Assembly: GCA_020809705.1 (NCBI GenBank)
Contig: CP085829.1
Location: 2,232,001-2,296,000 of the forward strand
Direction of reading: 5' to 3'
Origin: Calonectria ilicicola
Taxonomy: Eukaryota > Ascomycota > Sordariomycetes > Hypocreales > Nectriaceae
DNA length: 64,000 nucleotides
Shown here: positions 1-13,392 of the stretch, piece after piece
Numbering within the stretch: position 1 is the stretch's first letter
How the letters are laid out: each line of letters opens with the position of its first letter
The notes under the pieces: model-generated
Database searches by the model: none
What the model saw: only the letters and a program-made list of their open reading frames with translations
What the model was told of the DNA's origin: nothing
Position numbers and translations under genes: made by a program

Positions 1-1290
1 TGAAGAAAGTCTATTTATGGATGGCATCCAAAACGCCTGTGAGAGTTGACTGGGATCTCAAGCACCGGGGAATGGCGGATGATGTCCTTGTTGTTGTTGT
101 CGTATTCCTCATAACGTAATAGCTTCGCGACATGATGTAGAAAAGGTCTAGCCATTGTGGAACATTGTTCGGGTGCAAAATACCACCATGGCCTAGGTCA
201 TGATGATGACCAACGGGGAACATCGTGTCGCCCTAATCTTGAGCCTACGCAATTGTTACCCCCTCATTCAGACTCGCCTTGTCCTTGTCATGTGCTTGAA
301 GACAAGGCGGCGCGTTACCCAAATTGCGTACTCCCCGAGGAGATGCTTTCACTTTCAGGTAAGACTATCTCAGACTATAGCAGGTTAGAGGCGGCCGAGG
401 ATATGGCTTACCACCACTACCCAAAAAGTTGCCAGCCTCGTCCTTGCTACCGCGCTTGACCACATAGTAAGCCCGTCAAATTTGGCAGCTCTCACCGGTA
501 TGGAGCCAAGGGAGCACGAGCAACTCAATATTCCAGGATCGTCCAAAAAAAAAAAATCCACCGGCGGCGAAGAATCTAGGGCGGACGAAAACGCGACGGC
601 CAAGAAAATCCCACCCGCTGATCACAGCCAGCCAGCAGGCCGCTGTCGTCCCGCACGACAGAGAATCAAGCTCAACGACTCCGCCCTTTTGCAACCCTCT
701 TTTTCCGATGTCCTACAGTCCGCTGTCCGATACCCAAAAGACTTTCCCCCACTTCATGCCTCTCGAGCGATGATACCCATAACGCCCGGACCACACCTGT
801 CCACCTTGTCCGTGCCACAATAGACAGCGAGCAGTTTCCGCACATTATCCACGCAAGGCGTTATCTCGCCAGAATACAAGGTTGCTGCGGGCGTTTCATT
901 GCTTCAAAGTCTGTGTCATAGGGGCTTATGGGACTGGGATTCAGGATTATACCGTCCCTTGCACAGGCCATGCGCAGCGAATAAAGGCCGACGTCCAGAA
1001 GGGAGCAGCTGTCGCCGACCCTCCCGCACCGCCGCAGCCCGTGCGCTCTCGGGCTCGTCCACTTTCTATTCGTTCCTCCGTCCCGCGGGCCTGAGCCTTG
1101 TCGCGGACCGAGGCCCTGACACTATTCTCCGATAAGCGATGCCCATCCGAAAAATAACGGATGATGGATTACGCGGCAGGTCGTGATAGTGGAAGGGTTA
1201 AAAAAAAAAAAAAAGGCATCTCGTCAAGGACGACCCATCGCTTGCTAAACGGCTTCTCTGGCGAGCAAAAAAAATGCAGGGGTGGGTTAG

Positions 1291-1332
1291 AGGGAGGGGA
1301 GGGAGGGGAGGGAGGGGAGGGGGGGGGGGGGG
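1291..1332 (+). repeat. G-rich tract (GGGA/GGGGA repeats ending in a G run)
   Basis: Repeated AGGG and AGGGG units run directly into an uninterrupted run of about 14 G. More than four G-runs of three or more lie close together, which is the sequence signature of a potential intrastrand G-quadruplex. Folding is inferred, not shown. Confidence 0.85.
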
Positions 1333-1635
1333 TGAAAGGGACGGCCCCAGAGCGAGTGAGTGTAAGCCGCAGCGCAGCAACGTCGCTGGCACGTGTGCCA
1401 TAACCGAATCTTCCCGGAATACCTCTCCGGAGCGGCAGGGAGAAATTCAATAGCCCAAACGGACTTGGCGTGGAAACCCAGTCCGGATGGAACCATGGAC
1501 GGGGAGGATTAAGGCAGCGAGGGCCTCCTTTTTTGGTTCCTAGTTGCCTGCCCTTAGAGGTAAACCTAGGTGGTCAACCTCTGGGAGGGGGTCGAGTTGG
1601 GAAAAAAGGGGGAGGGGTTGAGGAGCGGGGAATAT

Positions 1636-1696
1636 GAGAGAGAGTGAGGGGGAAGAGGGAGGGAAGAGAGGGAGCGAGGGAGCGAGGGAGGGGGGG
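1636..1696 (+). repeat. purine (GA/GGGA) low-complexity tract
   Basis: Sixty bases of almost pure purine on the plus strand (GAGA, GGGA and GCGAGGGA units) ending in seven G. No protein frame here is credible. It is a second polypurine block about 300 bases after the first one. Confidence 0.8.
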
Positions 1697-2674
1697 CAGC
1701 TTCATGACTGGTGGGAGCGACAAACCAGATCCATCATGAATCAACATCCATCGGCGTGGGAACGAGCAGACCGAGCAAAAGTGAGCCACCAAGCAAGCAA
1801 GCATGCGGCTGTCCAAGCGCCCCTTGCTGCTTGGCTGGCTGCTTGCTTCCTTGCTGTTGGGACATACAGCCAGCTAGCTAGCATACAGCCAGCAGCACTG
1901 TAGCAGCCAAGCTACAGCAGTTAGCTCAGTAGCTAATGACTGACCGGATGAACCCGGTGTCCTGTTTAGGGCAGAGACGACTGCTCCGTCCCAAGTGGAG
2001 CTGCCATTTAATATGCATCAAGGCGAGGCGGTATGGTTTGTGGGGAAAATTCACCAGCAAAAGCCAAAACCAGGACATCGTGGTCAGCGCGCGGTGGGTA
2101 TGGGGTTGACATGCACGCAGGCAGCGGGACATGTCTGGCTCACCCATGTGTGGGATGACTTTTCGGGACTATTCCACGGCGCAGTCGACGATGGCTCACG
2201 GTAATAATGAGCCCGGCCCGCTAGATATCCGTATAATACCACCTCGACATGGATATTGGGCACAAGTGATGGGATGTGGGAGGGGGCTACCACCAGCCCG
2301 AGGCCAGCCAGAGCCTGTCTGCCGGGCTCTCTGTTTCTGGCTATGATTATCCCCCGTCACATCTCTTTCGTCGTGCTGCCTGTTGGTGCTGATTTGTTGT
2401 TGTTGCGACCAAGACCCATTGTGATGGGATAAACCAACTGCCGCCGCCTCTTCATCTGTAACATGCCAAGAAACCGCCCCATCCATCTAGACAAGAAAAG
2501 AGTCCACACCCAAGAACGTATTTTTTTTTTTTTGGGTAGAAGGGACGAAACCCCTCTCCAAAACAGAGCAACCCACGCTCCACTGCACTAATAAACCGTT
2601 GAGAATCGTGATCCACTCCTCCTGCGGGTGGTGTGCAGTTTTTGGTGGACACGTGCGTGTGTAAGAGTTATGAA

Positions 2675-2725
2675 TGTGTGTGTATGTCTGTATGTGTGTG
2701 TATGTCTGTATGTGTGTGTATGTAT
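2675..2725 (+). repeat. TG microsatellite with 18-base higher-order unit
   Basis: A TG-rich array in which an 18-base unit (TGTGTGTGTATGTCTGTA) recurs almost exactly about 2.7 times. It lies in the 5' gene desert, and the hydrophobic or THT-rich peptides read across it are artefacts of the repeat. Confidence 0.85.
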
Positions 2726-4787
2726 GACCGCTCCGTAAGCGGGTGATTTCCAAATGGAAGAAAAGAACAACCAAAACAAGAAAAATAACCACAAAAAGGT
2801 ACAAGCAGCCCCAAATGCCCAAAAAACAATGCCAAAAATAGATCCCAAACCAAGTAAATCCTTCCCAATAACCCCATATAAGCTGAAAACCGCTGACCCC
2901 TCCTCCCAATCCAGTAATATAGACGCTGCCTGCCTGACTGCATCCACACAGCAGCAGCAGCAGCAGGCGCCGTCTCTCCGTGGTCAGCATCATAAAACGC
3001 CCAATAATTATCGCTACAAGGATGCACCGAGGTTCATGCGCCAAACCAACTCCTCACCTTGCCTGCAGGGCCTAGCTGCTGCCCGTGGCTGCAGGCTGTC
3101 GACGGACCAGCTTTCTCCCCCCCTCCCCACAAATCCCATCACCATGCCCGCCCCCCTCACCTATGGCCCCAATCACGCAGATCTCGCAATCACGGCCTCG
3201 ATCCGCGGCCGCCTGCCACCCTCTCCCAAATCAGGCCAAAGGGGACCAGGCAAGATAAATAAGGATGGGGGTGGAAGGCCATCCCTGGCCATCGTCGGAA
3301 CCCTGGCGTGATCGCCCCACGGGAAGCAAGGTCATGGCCATCGAGACCGGGCCTTGGATTCTCAAAACCCGTCAAACAAAAACGAGATGGGCCAAGAAAA
3401 AAAGCACCGCCAAGGGCCTGCACTCACACACCCCCGTCCCCGGTTGCTCATCACCCTTGCCCGCTGCCCGCGTCCCATCCTCTGTTAGCCTCCAGATCCT
3501 CCACCCTCCAACAAAACCCAAAGTCTCCAAACGGCAGAGGGGGAGGGGCACGGCCCTTGGCGAGGGGCCTCGTGGCAGAAACGGGTCCCCTGTTGACCCC
3601 GGGAAGCTGGTCGATGCAAGTTATGCCAGGCGGCAGCGGGCGAGCTTGATTCGCGCAACACGCCCAACACGCGGAAGCTGTGTGCGTATTCATTCCGTCT
3701 GAAGATAGGCAGAACGTGTGCGGAGGTGAAGGCGGCGGGTTGGGCTGAGGAGGGGGAACGCGGGGTCCTCCCGGAGGCGTTGGCGGAGGATCAGGATCTT
3801 GGGCATCTGGTGCAAGAGGCCATTGAGGAACTGTAAGGAATGGGAGTTGTGTGACCATGGCGAAGGCGAAGTAGAAGAAGGAGAAGAAAGGTGAAGAAGT
3901 AAAAGCGAGCCAGATGGGGGGCGGCGGCGCGCGGGCTAAAACGTATGTAGACAAAGGCGTCGGTGTAAGAAGATGGTGTGCACGAGCAACAAGAGTAAGA
4001 TGACAAAAGTCAAACCTCAACCGCGCGCAGGGGGATGCAATGCAAACAATACCGGCGACGAAAAAGTATGAGGAAAACAGTGGTCACCTGGATGGGGGGG
4101 ACAGCCGGCGCATGCGCTGGTCTCGAAGAGTGTAGGAGATTTAAGAACATGTCTGCATCCGCGGGCGCGTGAGGTTATATTCGTTCCTCAGTATGGCAGC
4201 CCAGCCCATCTCAGGTTGCCAGCGCTGTAACTGCACTTCCCAATGAGGCTCACATCTCGCCTCCCGCATGATGGCACGACACGCAGCTTGACAAGGATGC
4301 CCTCAACTCCAAGACGTGTCCCGTCTACCCGCCCTTCCCCCTTCCTCGACGCGGTCAGCCGCGCGTGGCATTGTCGCTCACGGCATCCACATCCGCCTGC
4401 CGCACCCCGGGACCACGGATCCACGGAGCTTAGGTTGTATATGGGGTATCCGATTCTAACCCCGAAAGCACGGTTCAAGATAGCCCAGCAGACGGCCGGG
4501 GTCCGTCATGTGGCCCCGGAGAGGGAGATGGCCGGTCTGCGATGCAGGGCGAACCGAGAACAGGATCTGACAAAGACGCCATCCCCTCCCTTGATGAGGA
4601 TGCACCCGACCCGAATAGCTGGGTGCTATGCGACCCATGAGGGAGACCGAGTGCATTGTGGCTTACGCACCATGCCGTTTTTGAGCCTCAACGGCCCATC
4701 CATTCCTTCGGGAGATGCCAAACCGTTGGTGGTTACTATTCCCACGCACACGAACCGATGAGCGCGCGCATATGCGAGTGCTGGGTC

Positions 4788-4851
4788 GGTGTGTGTGTGT
4801 GTATGTGTAATGGAGGGAGGCAGGGACACACAGAGAGAGAGAGACGGAGAG
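4788..4851 (+). repeat. paired TG and GA microsatellites
   Basis: A (TG)n run at about 4788-4808 is followed after some 20 bases by a (GA)n run at 4832-4851. No gene overlaps it convincingly. Confidence 0.75.
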
Positions 4852-6848
4852 CATGTGCGTGTGTCCGCCTGTCTGAATGTGCCCAAAAGTACGAAGTGTG
4901 GTCCATCCGAACAAGCCCCCCAGTCGTGGGACGGGCCAGATATGTGACGTGCGTCTATCCGCACGCCAAGCCTTGTCGCTCGCTAGCTTACTGCCCTCAC
5001 GGAGCTGAAGCCGCCCCGTGATGGTGTGGTTCGCAGCCGATTCCCTCTGTAACCCCAGGTCAGTGGGGCGGCGATGGACAGGGAAAAGCGAACAAAGAAA
5101 GTTGATTAGTATTTGCGCAGGACTCAAGCGAGCCTGCGACTGCTACGTCGACAACGTCCCCGAAGCATGTCCCGAAGACGATGACAAGGCTTAGCCAAGT
5201 AGACTCCCCCCTCCCAATTCTGGGTCCAACTGCACCTGGGCAGCCCAGCAGCCCACACGAACGATATACGCCACTTGCCTGCCTCGGTCGTACCATGCAG
5301 CAGTCCTGAAGCGGTAGTACGGGGAAGCGGTTCGGAGAAGCCGAAAATGGACCGAGGATGGATTGTTTGACCATTGAGGCTCCATGCAGACTCTCCCTCC
5401 TGCGGAAATCCCTGGAGCTGCCCGCAAAGATCAAGGAGCGGCCTACCCAGAACCTGTCTTCCCGTCTCTGATCTCTCCCACCTGCCATTGGCTACCATGC
5501 AGATGGATCACATGCTTGAAGGTTGCAGTAGCCTGCTGCCCGCAACCATGGCTGCTGCAGATCAAGCCGCTGCCAGCTATCATCTGAGTGAGATGTGATG
5601 GATGACGAGGTTGTGATGAATCTGTCCTGCAAAGGGGTGACCGGACTATCAGACTGTGGCACGCTCAGGGCACCCCAGCAGACGCTGATCGCGTAAGACT
5701 AAATCAGTACGGGTGCAGCGACATCCATGAATCCGGTCAACAAGCTGCCAAAAGGTTCGTTGGGCCGCGCCCTTTATTACTCTCATTTCCCAACTCGCCA
5801 TAGTCGGCGACGGGGTGATGACGAATGGTAACCAAATGAGTGGCACTGGCCATGGACATGGACCCGTCTCAAAAAAAGGTCCCTTTTTTTTTTAAGTCCC
5901 TCGTCGACAAGTGGCATCCAAAAGATATCGGCCGAGTTGGCCCTCACCCCCCTGCACCATACCCGCACAGACATCGTCGGAGGCCCTGCGAGCGGGCAGA
6001 CGAGAATGTCACTCAGCCCTATAAGCGCGGCTGAGCTGCAGTTATGCTATGTTTTGCGGGCTGCTGGCGTTGGCTCTTGTTACACGCTGCCTCGTATTAA
6101 ATGTGATGCAGTCCCATCCTTGGTTCTGCAATATGAGCCCTCGCCAGGACTTACGACCAGGACAGCAGTTGCTTAAGTCTAGACCCGCCAAACGTACCAT
6201 AGCCCCCCCACACCACTGTCCTCCCTGTGGAGTATAAAATGACAAATAACAGATGAGATCTGGATATCCTGGAAGGGCCGAAGTCTGTTCATATGCTCAA
6301 GGGACTAATGCAATGGAGCGGCGTGGAGAGGATGTGGGCAATGCAGTCGAGAGCACGGCAGTCGGCGGCTTGGTCGATGATCCACGCCAGATAAGATGAG
6401 AGCCGAGCACTCGCGACCTCAGGGGTGACGAGATATCCATAACAATGTTTCAACGTAAATTCACGCAGGCAAGGCAATGTTTGTTAGCAAGGGGAAGTGA
6501 TGGGGCGCTTCCAACAACCCAAACGGAAGTAGCTCCGAGCTGAGTTTGGAAGGGACCAGGGTTACGGGAACCATCTTGCGGAAACGTCCCCTATCGAGTC
6601 TTGTCTGTCATGCATCAATCTCCATCTAGCAAAGTGTTAGCTCGTCGCAGATGATGCGGGTCACTAACCACAAACTTGTTCGTGAGCTAAAATAAAAATT
6701 AAGAGCAAAAAGTCCCTAGGACGAACCGCTTTCATTGTTCCGTCCTCCCTGTTAAACGCCACCCTGAAAATTCCTTTTCGTTTTCGTAGTAGTAGTAACA
6801 TACACTTCGGTAAAAGTCTTCCCCCCCAACCCGGTTGTCGCTTTCATC

Positions 6849-7923
6849 TCACCGGTAGCCCCGCCCCCGACTGCGGGATCGGCTTCTATCATCATAACTA
6901 TCGTAGCTGCTTCGGCTCGCGCTACGACGCCGATTGTCATGGTCATCGTATCGGCCACCACCCCGACGCCTTGGCGCCGCGGGGGACCTGGAACGCGATC
7001 GCGCGGGAAGCGAGTCGTTTGAGTGGCTGCGGTAGCGACTACCACCCCCGCGCGAAGGTGGAGGGCCGGGTGATCGCGAGGTAGAGCGGGATCCTGGGCG
7101 GTAAACGTCTGACCTTGGGCCATACCTGTTGCCTGGCGACATACGACGACGGCCACCTCCGCCCACCATATTCCCGCTCCTTCCAGTACTGGCTCCTAGA
7201 GGACCCCCACGTGGTCCTGTGAAAGGAACTCTGGGATCTATATTGGCACCACGCCTGGCCGTCGGGGGAGCGGGCGACAGCTTGCGACGGGGCAACACGA
7301 TGGAGACGTTGATTGTTGCGCCATCCACCTGAGCTTCGTGCATGTGGGAAATAGCCACCTCGGCATCGGTCGCATGGTCGAAAAGGATATAGGCTGTACC
7401 TCGGTTGGTCCCAACTATTGAGTAATTAGTCGGAATTCAGGGACCAGGGCTCTGCACTGGGCTCGGGTAGCTTACAAGTCCTGTTGATAGGCAGGTCTAG
7501 GTCCTTAATTCGGCCAAACTGCCCGAAAATCTCTTGGAGATGTTGCTCGTTTATGTTCTTGGATAGGCGCTCCACCACAATCTGGAATAAAACAAGTTAG
7601 TCGAGCTTGGCTTCGAGATAAGGTAGAACGAATTAAATTACCTTGGTACTTTTCCCTGGCGGGGTCAGGTCTCGGTCTCTACTGTCGCGGTCACGGCCTC
7701 TGCTCCAACTTCGGCTGCGGCTGCGGCTGCGAGTTCGGCTCCTGTAGCGACCATTGCGTCGTGGGGATGCAGACCGAGCTGGAGACCGCGAGTCGTAACG
7801 GCGGCGGCGATCAGGCGAACGCGACAGGTCGGATCGAGGAGTCAGCGAGCGTGTGCGAGTGCGGGTGCGGGATCGTGAGCGGTAACGCCCTCTTTGAGGC
7901 GAGGGTGAACGTGACGCCGCCAT
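6849..7923 (-). CDS. RNPS1-like SR-rich RNA-binding protein
   Basis: Exons on the minus strand are 7923-7642, 7581-7476 and 7414-6849, giving 317 aa. Residues 1-94 are an arginine/serine (RS) domain. An RRM follows from about residue 95, with RNP2-like VVERLSKNI and an RNP1-like stretch GTAYILFDH. The C-terminus is a second RS/RG domain ending in RGRGYR. The order RS-RRM-RS, with an RRM opening ...TKIVVERLSKNI, is that of RNPS1, an accessory factor of the exon junction and ASAP complexes acting in nuclear splicing. Both introns fall in or at the edge of the RRM and keep frame (phases 0 and 1). The ATG at 7923 has a good context (AACAATGGC); an upstream in-frame extension is considered 5' leader. 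The family call is firm, and nothing in the sequence shows regulation. Confidence 0.85.
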
Positions 7924-8720
7924 TGTTGTGATGTGTTGGCGCGGTTGGGACGTGTCGTCGTGGGCTGAAAAGAAAGCTGAGCTATAGCTGCGTGAAGCGT
8001 TTGGCGGGTGGTCACGTGCGCGTGTCGGCTGCACTAGCGCGATGGTATGAGTCTAGGGTAGGCGACCTGACTCGGTACCCGTTCAGGTGTTGGTGGTGGT
8101 TGGAGGTGGGTTGGATGCAACTCAAATAGTTCGGGGGTTTATCTCGGGAACGTGCAGGCTGGCAACGCCGTGCATTTACTTTATCTTGCCCCAGTACCCT
8201 AGGAACAACCCCAGAAAATCTTGGCGCCCAATGCAGGTTGTCAAAATATCTCCGAGGCGAACCATGTTGTTCCATGCGATTGCCCTTTGTGGCGAGCTAA
8301 GTCTACGTGCCTTGAGGCGATCATAAGCCCCTGAGGCGATCAAAACAGGGACGCTACTTATTTTCCCCATGATCTGATCCTATCCCATCCTCTGGAGCAA
8401 CCCTCATGCCCATGGCCCTCCACTTCCATTTTCAGTGTTTCCGTTTCGTGTGATGACCCCAGTATTTCTCAATCAGGACTTCTAGCCCGTTCGTGCAGCT
8501 GTCTGGACCGTTCTCCATTTTATAACTGGTCGTTGGATTAGACTTGTGCCAAGCGCGGGCTCAAAATTCATGGCGCTGAGAAACGGGCGCCGTTGTTTCT
8601 GGAATGAGGGCGGATGACAGCTGTCACGCTAGGCGGTTAGTTTTTCTTCTGCTTGACCTTCGATGGCTTCTCTAGGTCCTCTAGGTCCTACTCACGCTGT
8701 CTGGGCGGCCCGAAACTCCA
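7924..8720. other. intergenic, 0.8 kb
   Basis: Contains the promoter and leader of the RNPS1-like gene and the 3' flank of the small membrane-protein gene. No other gene or motif was recognised. Confidence 0.5.
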
Positions 8721-9014
8721 CTATGAATGCCTACTATTACTAGACTCCCTATTATCATGGCTAATCTGGCGCAATTCCTCCCCCTGCTGCGTTGGGCCTT
8801 CCGTACGTCCGGGCCCACCCTCCCTGGCTTGACTAGAAACACGCTTGGCGGCATGCTGATCCTGGAGACGGCTCATTAAGCAGGAGGTTATGATTAGAAC
8901 GGCTAATAACACTAGTCCAACAATGAGGCCAACATTGGTCGTCCCGATTCGGTAGCCTTGGCCCTGGTGTTCGCCCCCCGGTGGGGTTTCATTGGGCACT
9001 GGTGCAGCTGACAT
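8721..9014 (-). CDS. small single-pass membrane protein, unknown
   Basis: A single-exon frame of 97 aa with an ATG in good context (AACCATGTC). Residues about 27-47 are a strong hydrophobic segment (LIVGLVLLAVLIITSCLM) followed by basic and polar residues, so a type I/III single-pass membrane protein with a short N-terminal ectodomain and a polar cytosolic tail is inferred. The tail is rich in Q, R, S and G and has no recognisable domain. I do not recognise a family. The clean membrane segment and start context favour a real gene over chance, but transcript support is absent. Confidence 0.45.
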   Translation of the reverse strand: MSAAPVPNETPPGGEHQGQGYRIGTTNVGLIVGLVLLAVLIITSCLMSRLQDQHAAKRVSSQAREGGPGRTEGPTQQGEELRQISHDNRESSNSRHS

Positions 9015-11465
9015 GGTTCTTTATTAACGTGATGAGGGATAGCCAACAAGTCTGGTTAAGATAAGAGAGCTGGATTCAGCTATAAAGAGCCGAAGCTAGC
9101 TCCATGCTTCTACAAGAAAGAAAAATCAAATTGGTGAAATTTCTTCAACGCGAGCAGACACGAGGCCATGTTTTAACACCAATGTTCGCGTTTCCCACCC
9201 TTCGACGGACTCTTTCTGTGAATAATTGTCCAATCAAAGACAAAAAAGAGTGAGGAACTGTTCCTAACTGAGGGCTTGGCTTCTTGCCCAGGGGTGCTTT
9301 GGTCACAGACCTTATCGGCAAGCTGAAAAAATGAGACGGAAGGATTCTGAAGCCAACGGAAGGACGCGAACTCTTTGATCCGATTCATCACGATTCTCCA
9401 CTCGCACCTAAATGCCCAGAATATCCCCTAATTTATACCGACATCTTCACCCAACATTTTCAAACCATCCCAGACGACCGACCAACTTGTCTCCTACACT
9501 GCCATCATCAACCTGCCTATTTGCTACGAACGTTTTCAACGATATTATATTTAAAAAAAACTTCACAACCTTTACGCTGATACAGATTGCTGCCCGACGC
9601 TATTTCGTGGACCCTTGTCAACGGAGAAGGATATTCAACTCGCCGAAACATTGTGCTTGAAAAAGAGGGGGGCCACCTGAATGAATCATAAGAAGAGAGT
9701 TATATCAACAGGAAATGAGATCTTGGCGCCCGGATTTTGCTGACGCCCAGGCCGGAATCGTGACTTGTCCGCGAATCCCCTTTCGTCACCACATAGCAGA
9801 CGACAACTGCCGACACGTCATCTATTGGGGGACTGAAAGGGGCGCCCGAAAAAAAATTGGGCCACGACTTTTGGAGTAAGTGGAAGTTTATTAACTGCCC
9901 CTGAATTTGATGCCATTGACTTTTTGCACCGTGCTGCGTGGGAATGTACCCGATGGGCGTCTTTATTTAACCCAACCCCCCACCCAACATTAGGTTTAGG
10001 TATTTGACTTGTAAAGCTTTTTGTTTGCTGGGCTGTTCTTCGATTTATCGCGGTATCCTACACGATGTCCGACAATATCTCTTGATGACCTAAACCGAAT
10101 TCGATGTGTCCACGTTCCTGTCCCGACCACCCATCCAGTCGCCGAGCCATCTCAAGTCTTGGTTTTCGAAGCCCTACCCTTTAAAGCGTTCTCGACCGCT
10201 GTCCCCTACAACGATATTCTTGTGTCTATGCCTACCGATCGATAAAATGCCGATACATCACCGCTACACATTTCTTGTTGTCCTTTGTGTTGTCTGGGAC
10301 CCTGACCGACTTGCGACCGCTTTGCACTGAGACAAAGAGCACGATTGAAACATTCGGCGACGTCAAAATAAAAAGCTCGCTTCAAAAAGTTGCCGACGAG
10401 AAACAAGCCCCTGCCATCCCCAACAAGTTGTCATGTGGAGTTTTCCCCCCCAACCCTGGGGTACATGCTGCCGTCGGCACCGAGGACAGCATCAAGATGC
10501 ATGCCGAGTGTCGCTTTTGAGACAATTGAGTAGAAAAACTTCCATGTGCCAATAAACCCATGACAGATGCAAATGAAGTCACACATCTGTAAGCAACGCT
10601 GCAGTCTGTAACCCCTTTTGTGACTGGACCACCCACCCTCAACGCAATCACAACTTTTTGATGCTGCAGGGGCAATCACCGAGGCAAAATTTTGAGTGGG
10701 ACAGTGATTATTCTGAATCCAAAGCAGGGGGGGCTGTACCGGCATGAACGCGGAACTGTCTCTTTTCATGGATGGTCGTGTGACTAAATTTACTATTGGT
10801 CTCAGAATTATTGTATTGTGTCGACACTCAATGCCGCCTTAACGAAACCACAGCGGTGGGTAGCCCAGACCCTAATGTGATGAAATAAAATGGTCGTGAG
10901 AAGATTTCTCATTTTGGGACATGGTTAGATGCTTTGCCTTCGGGATAGGCTATAGAGTCGAGTGTCGTTCGGGCGAATGAAGCGCATTCAACTCGCCCGC
11001 AAGACACATCTACTGCATGATTCTTGAGGGGCGTAGACCATATTGGCGAGCTCTGACGCAGCCAAATGTATTCCCTTGATAACAATTTTTTTAATACAAA
11101 TTGTAACTTTGTCCGGTGTTAGGTAATGATACTAGCCTTCACCTCACGGGTTTGCTTGGGTCGGGCTAAGACGTACAAAAATGGTCCGATTTCTACAGCC
11201 ATGAAAAAGATACATGTTACAATACACGCGTTAACGTAGCAGTATACTAAACCGAGAGGTTTGTGTAATGATCGAATTCAACATGAGGGAATACGAAGCT
11301 AAACGCGCAAAATTACGGTCTCATGGCCACCAACAGACAAGTACCGATATATATAGTGGTGAAATTGACAACTTAGATCTTGGCGAGGACAAGTAAAGCT
11401 GTTATCAATCCTAAAAAAAAACTCCTATGGACAGCCCCATTCTAATCTCTCTGATCCAACGCCCA
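9015..11465. other. intergenic, 2.4 kb, nothing recognised
   Basis: Only short, unconvincing frames on both strands. In the ancestral arrangement the reductase domain of the ARG5,6 gene would be expected upstream of 11466 on the minus strand, but I could find no trace of it here beyond the final relic at 11466-11519. Confidence 0.5.

Positions 11466-13392
<1,927 letters not shown>

Larger units (their letters stand above)
1..6848. other. gene-poor region, 6.8 kb, no supported gene
   Basis: I see no convincing protein gene on either strand. The open frames are short, overlap one another in several frames, and mostly run through low-complexity sequence. The stretch contains homopolymer runs (A at 1201-1214, T at 2521-2533), G/A-rich tracts, TG microsatellites and CAG-type runs (about 2950-2966). 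It could hold long 5' leaders, noncoding transcripts or distal promoter sequence, but nothing in the sequence decides between these. Confidence 0.6.

Noticed and set aside
2487..3044. 185-codon hydrophobic minus-strand frame and a 185-codon plus-strand frame beside it
   Set aside because: They are read through a TG microsatellite, poly-T and CAG runs; both strands are open at once and there is no family resemblance.
3265..4020. overlapping frames on both strands (145 and 189 codons)
   Set aside because: Pro/Arg-rich chance frames in GC-rich DNA; no splice structure or motif.
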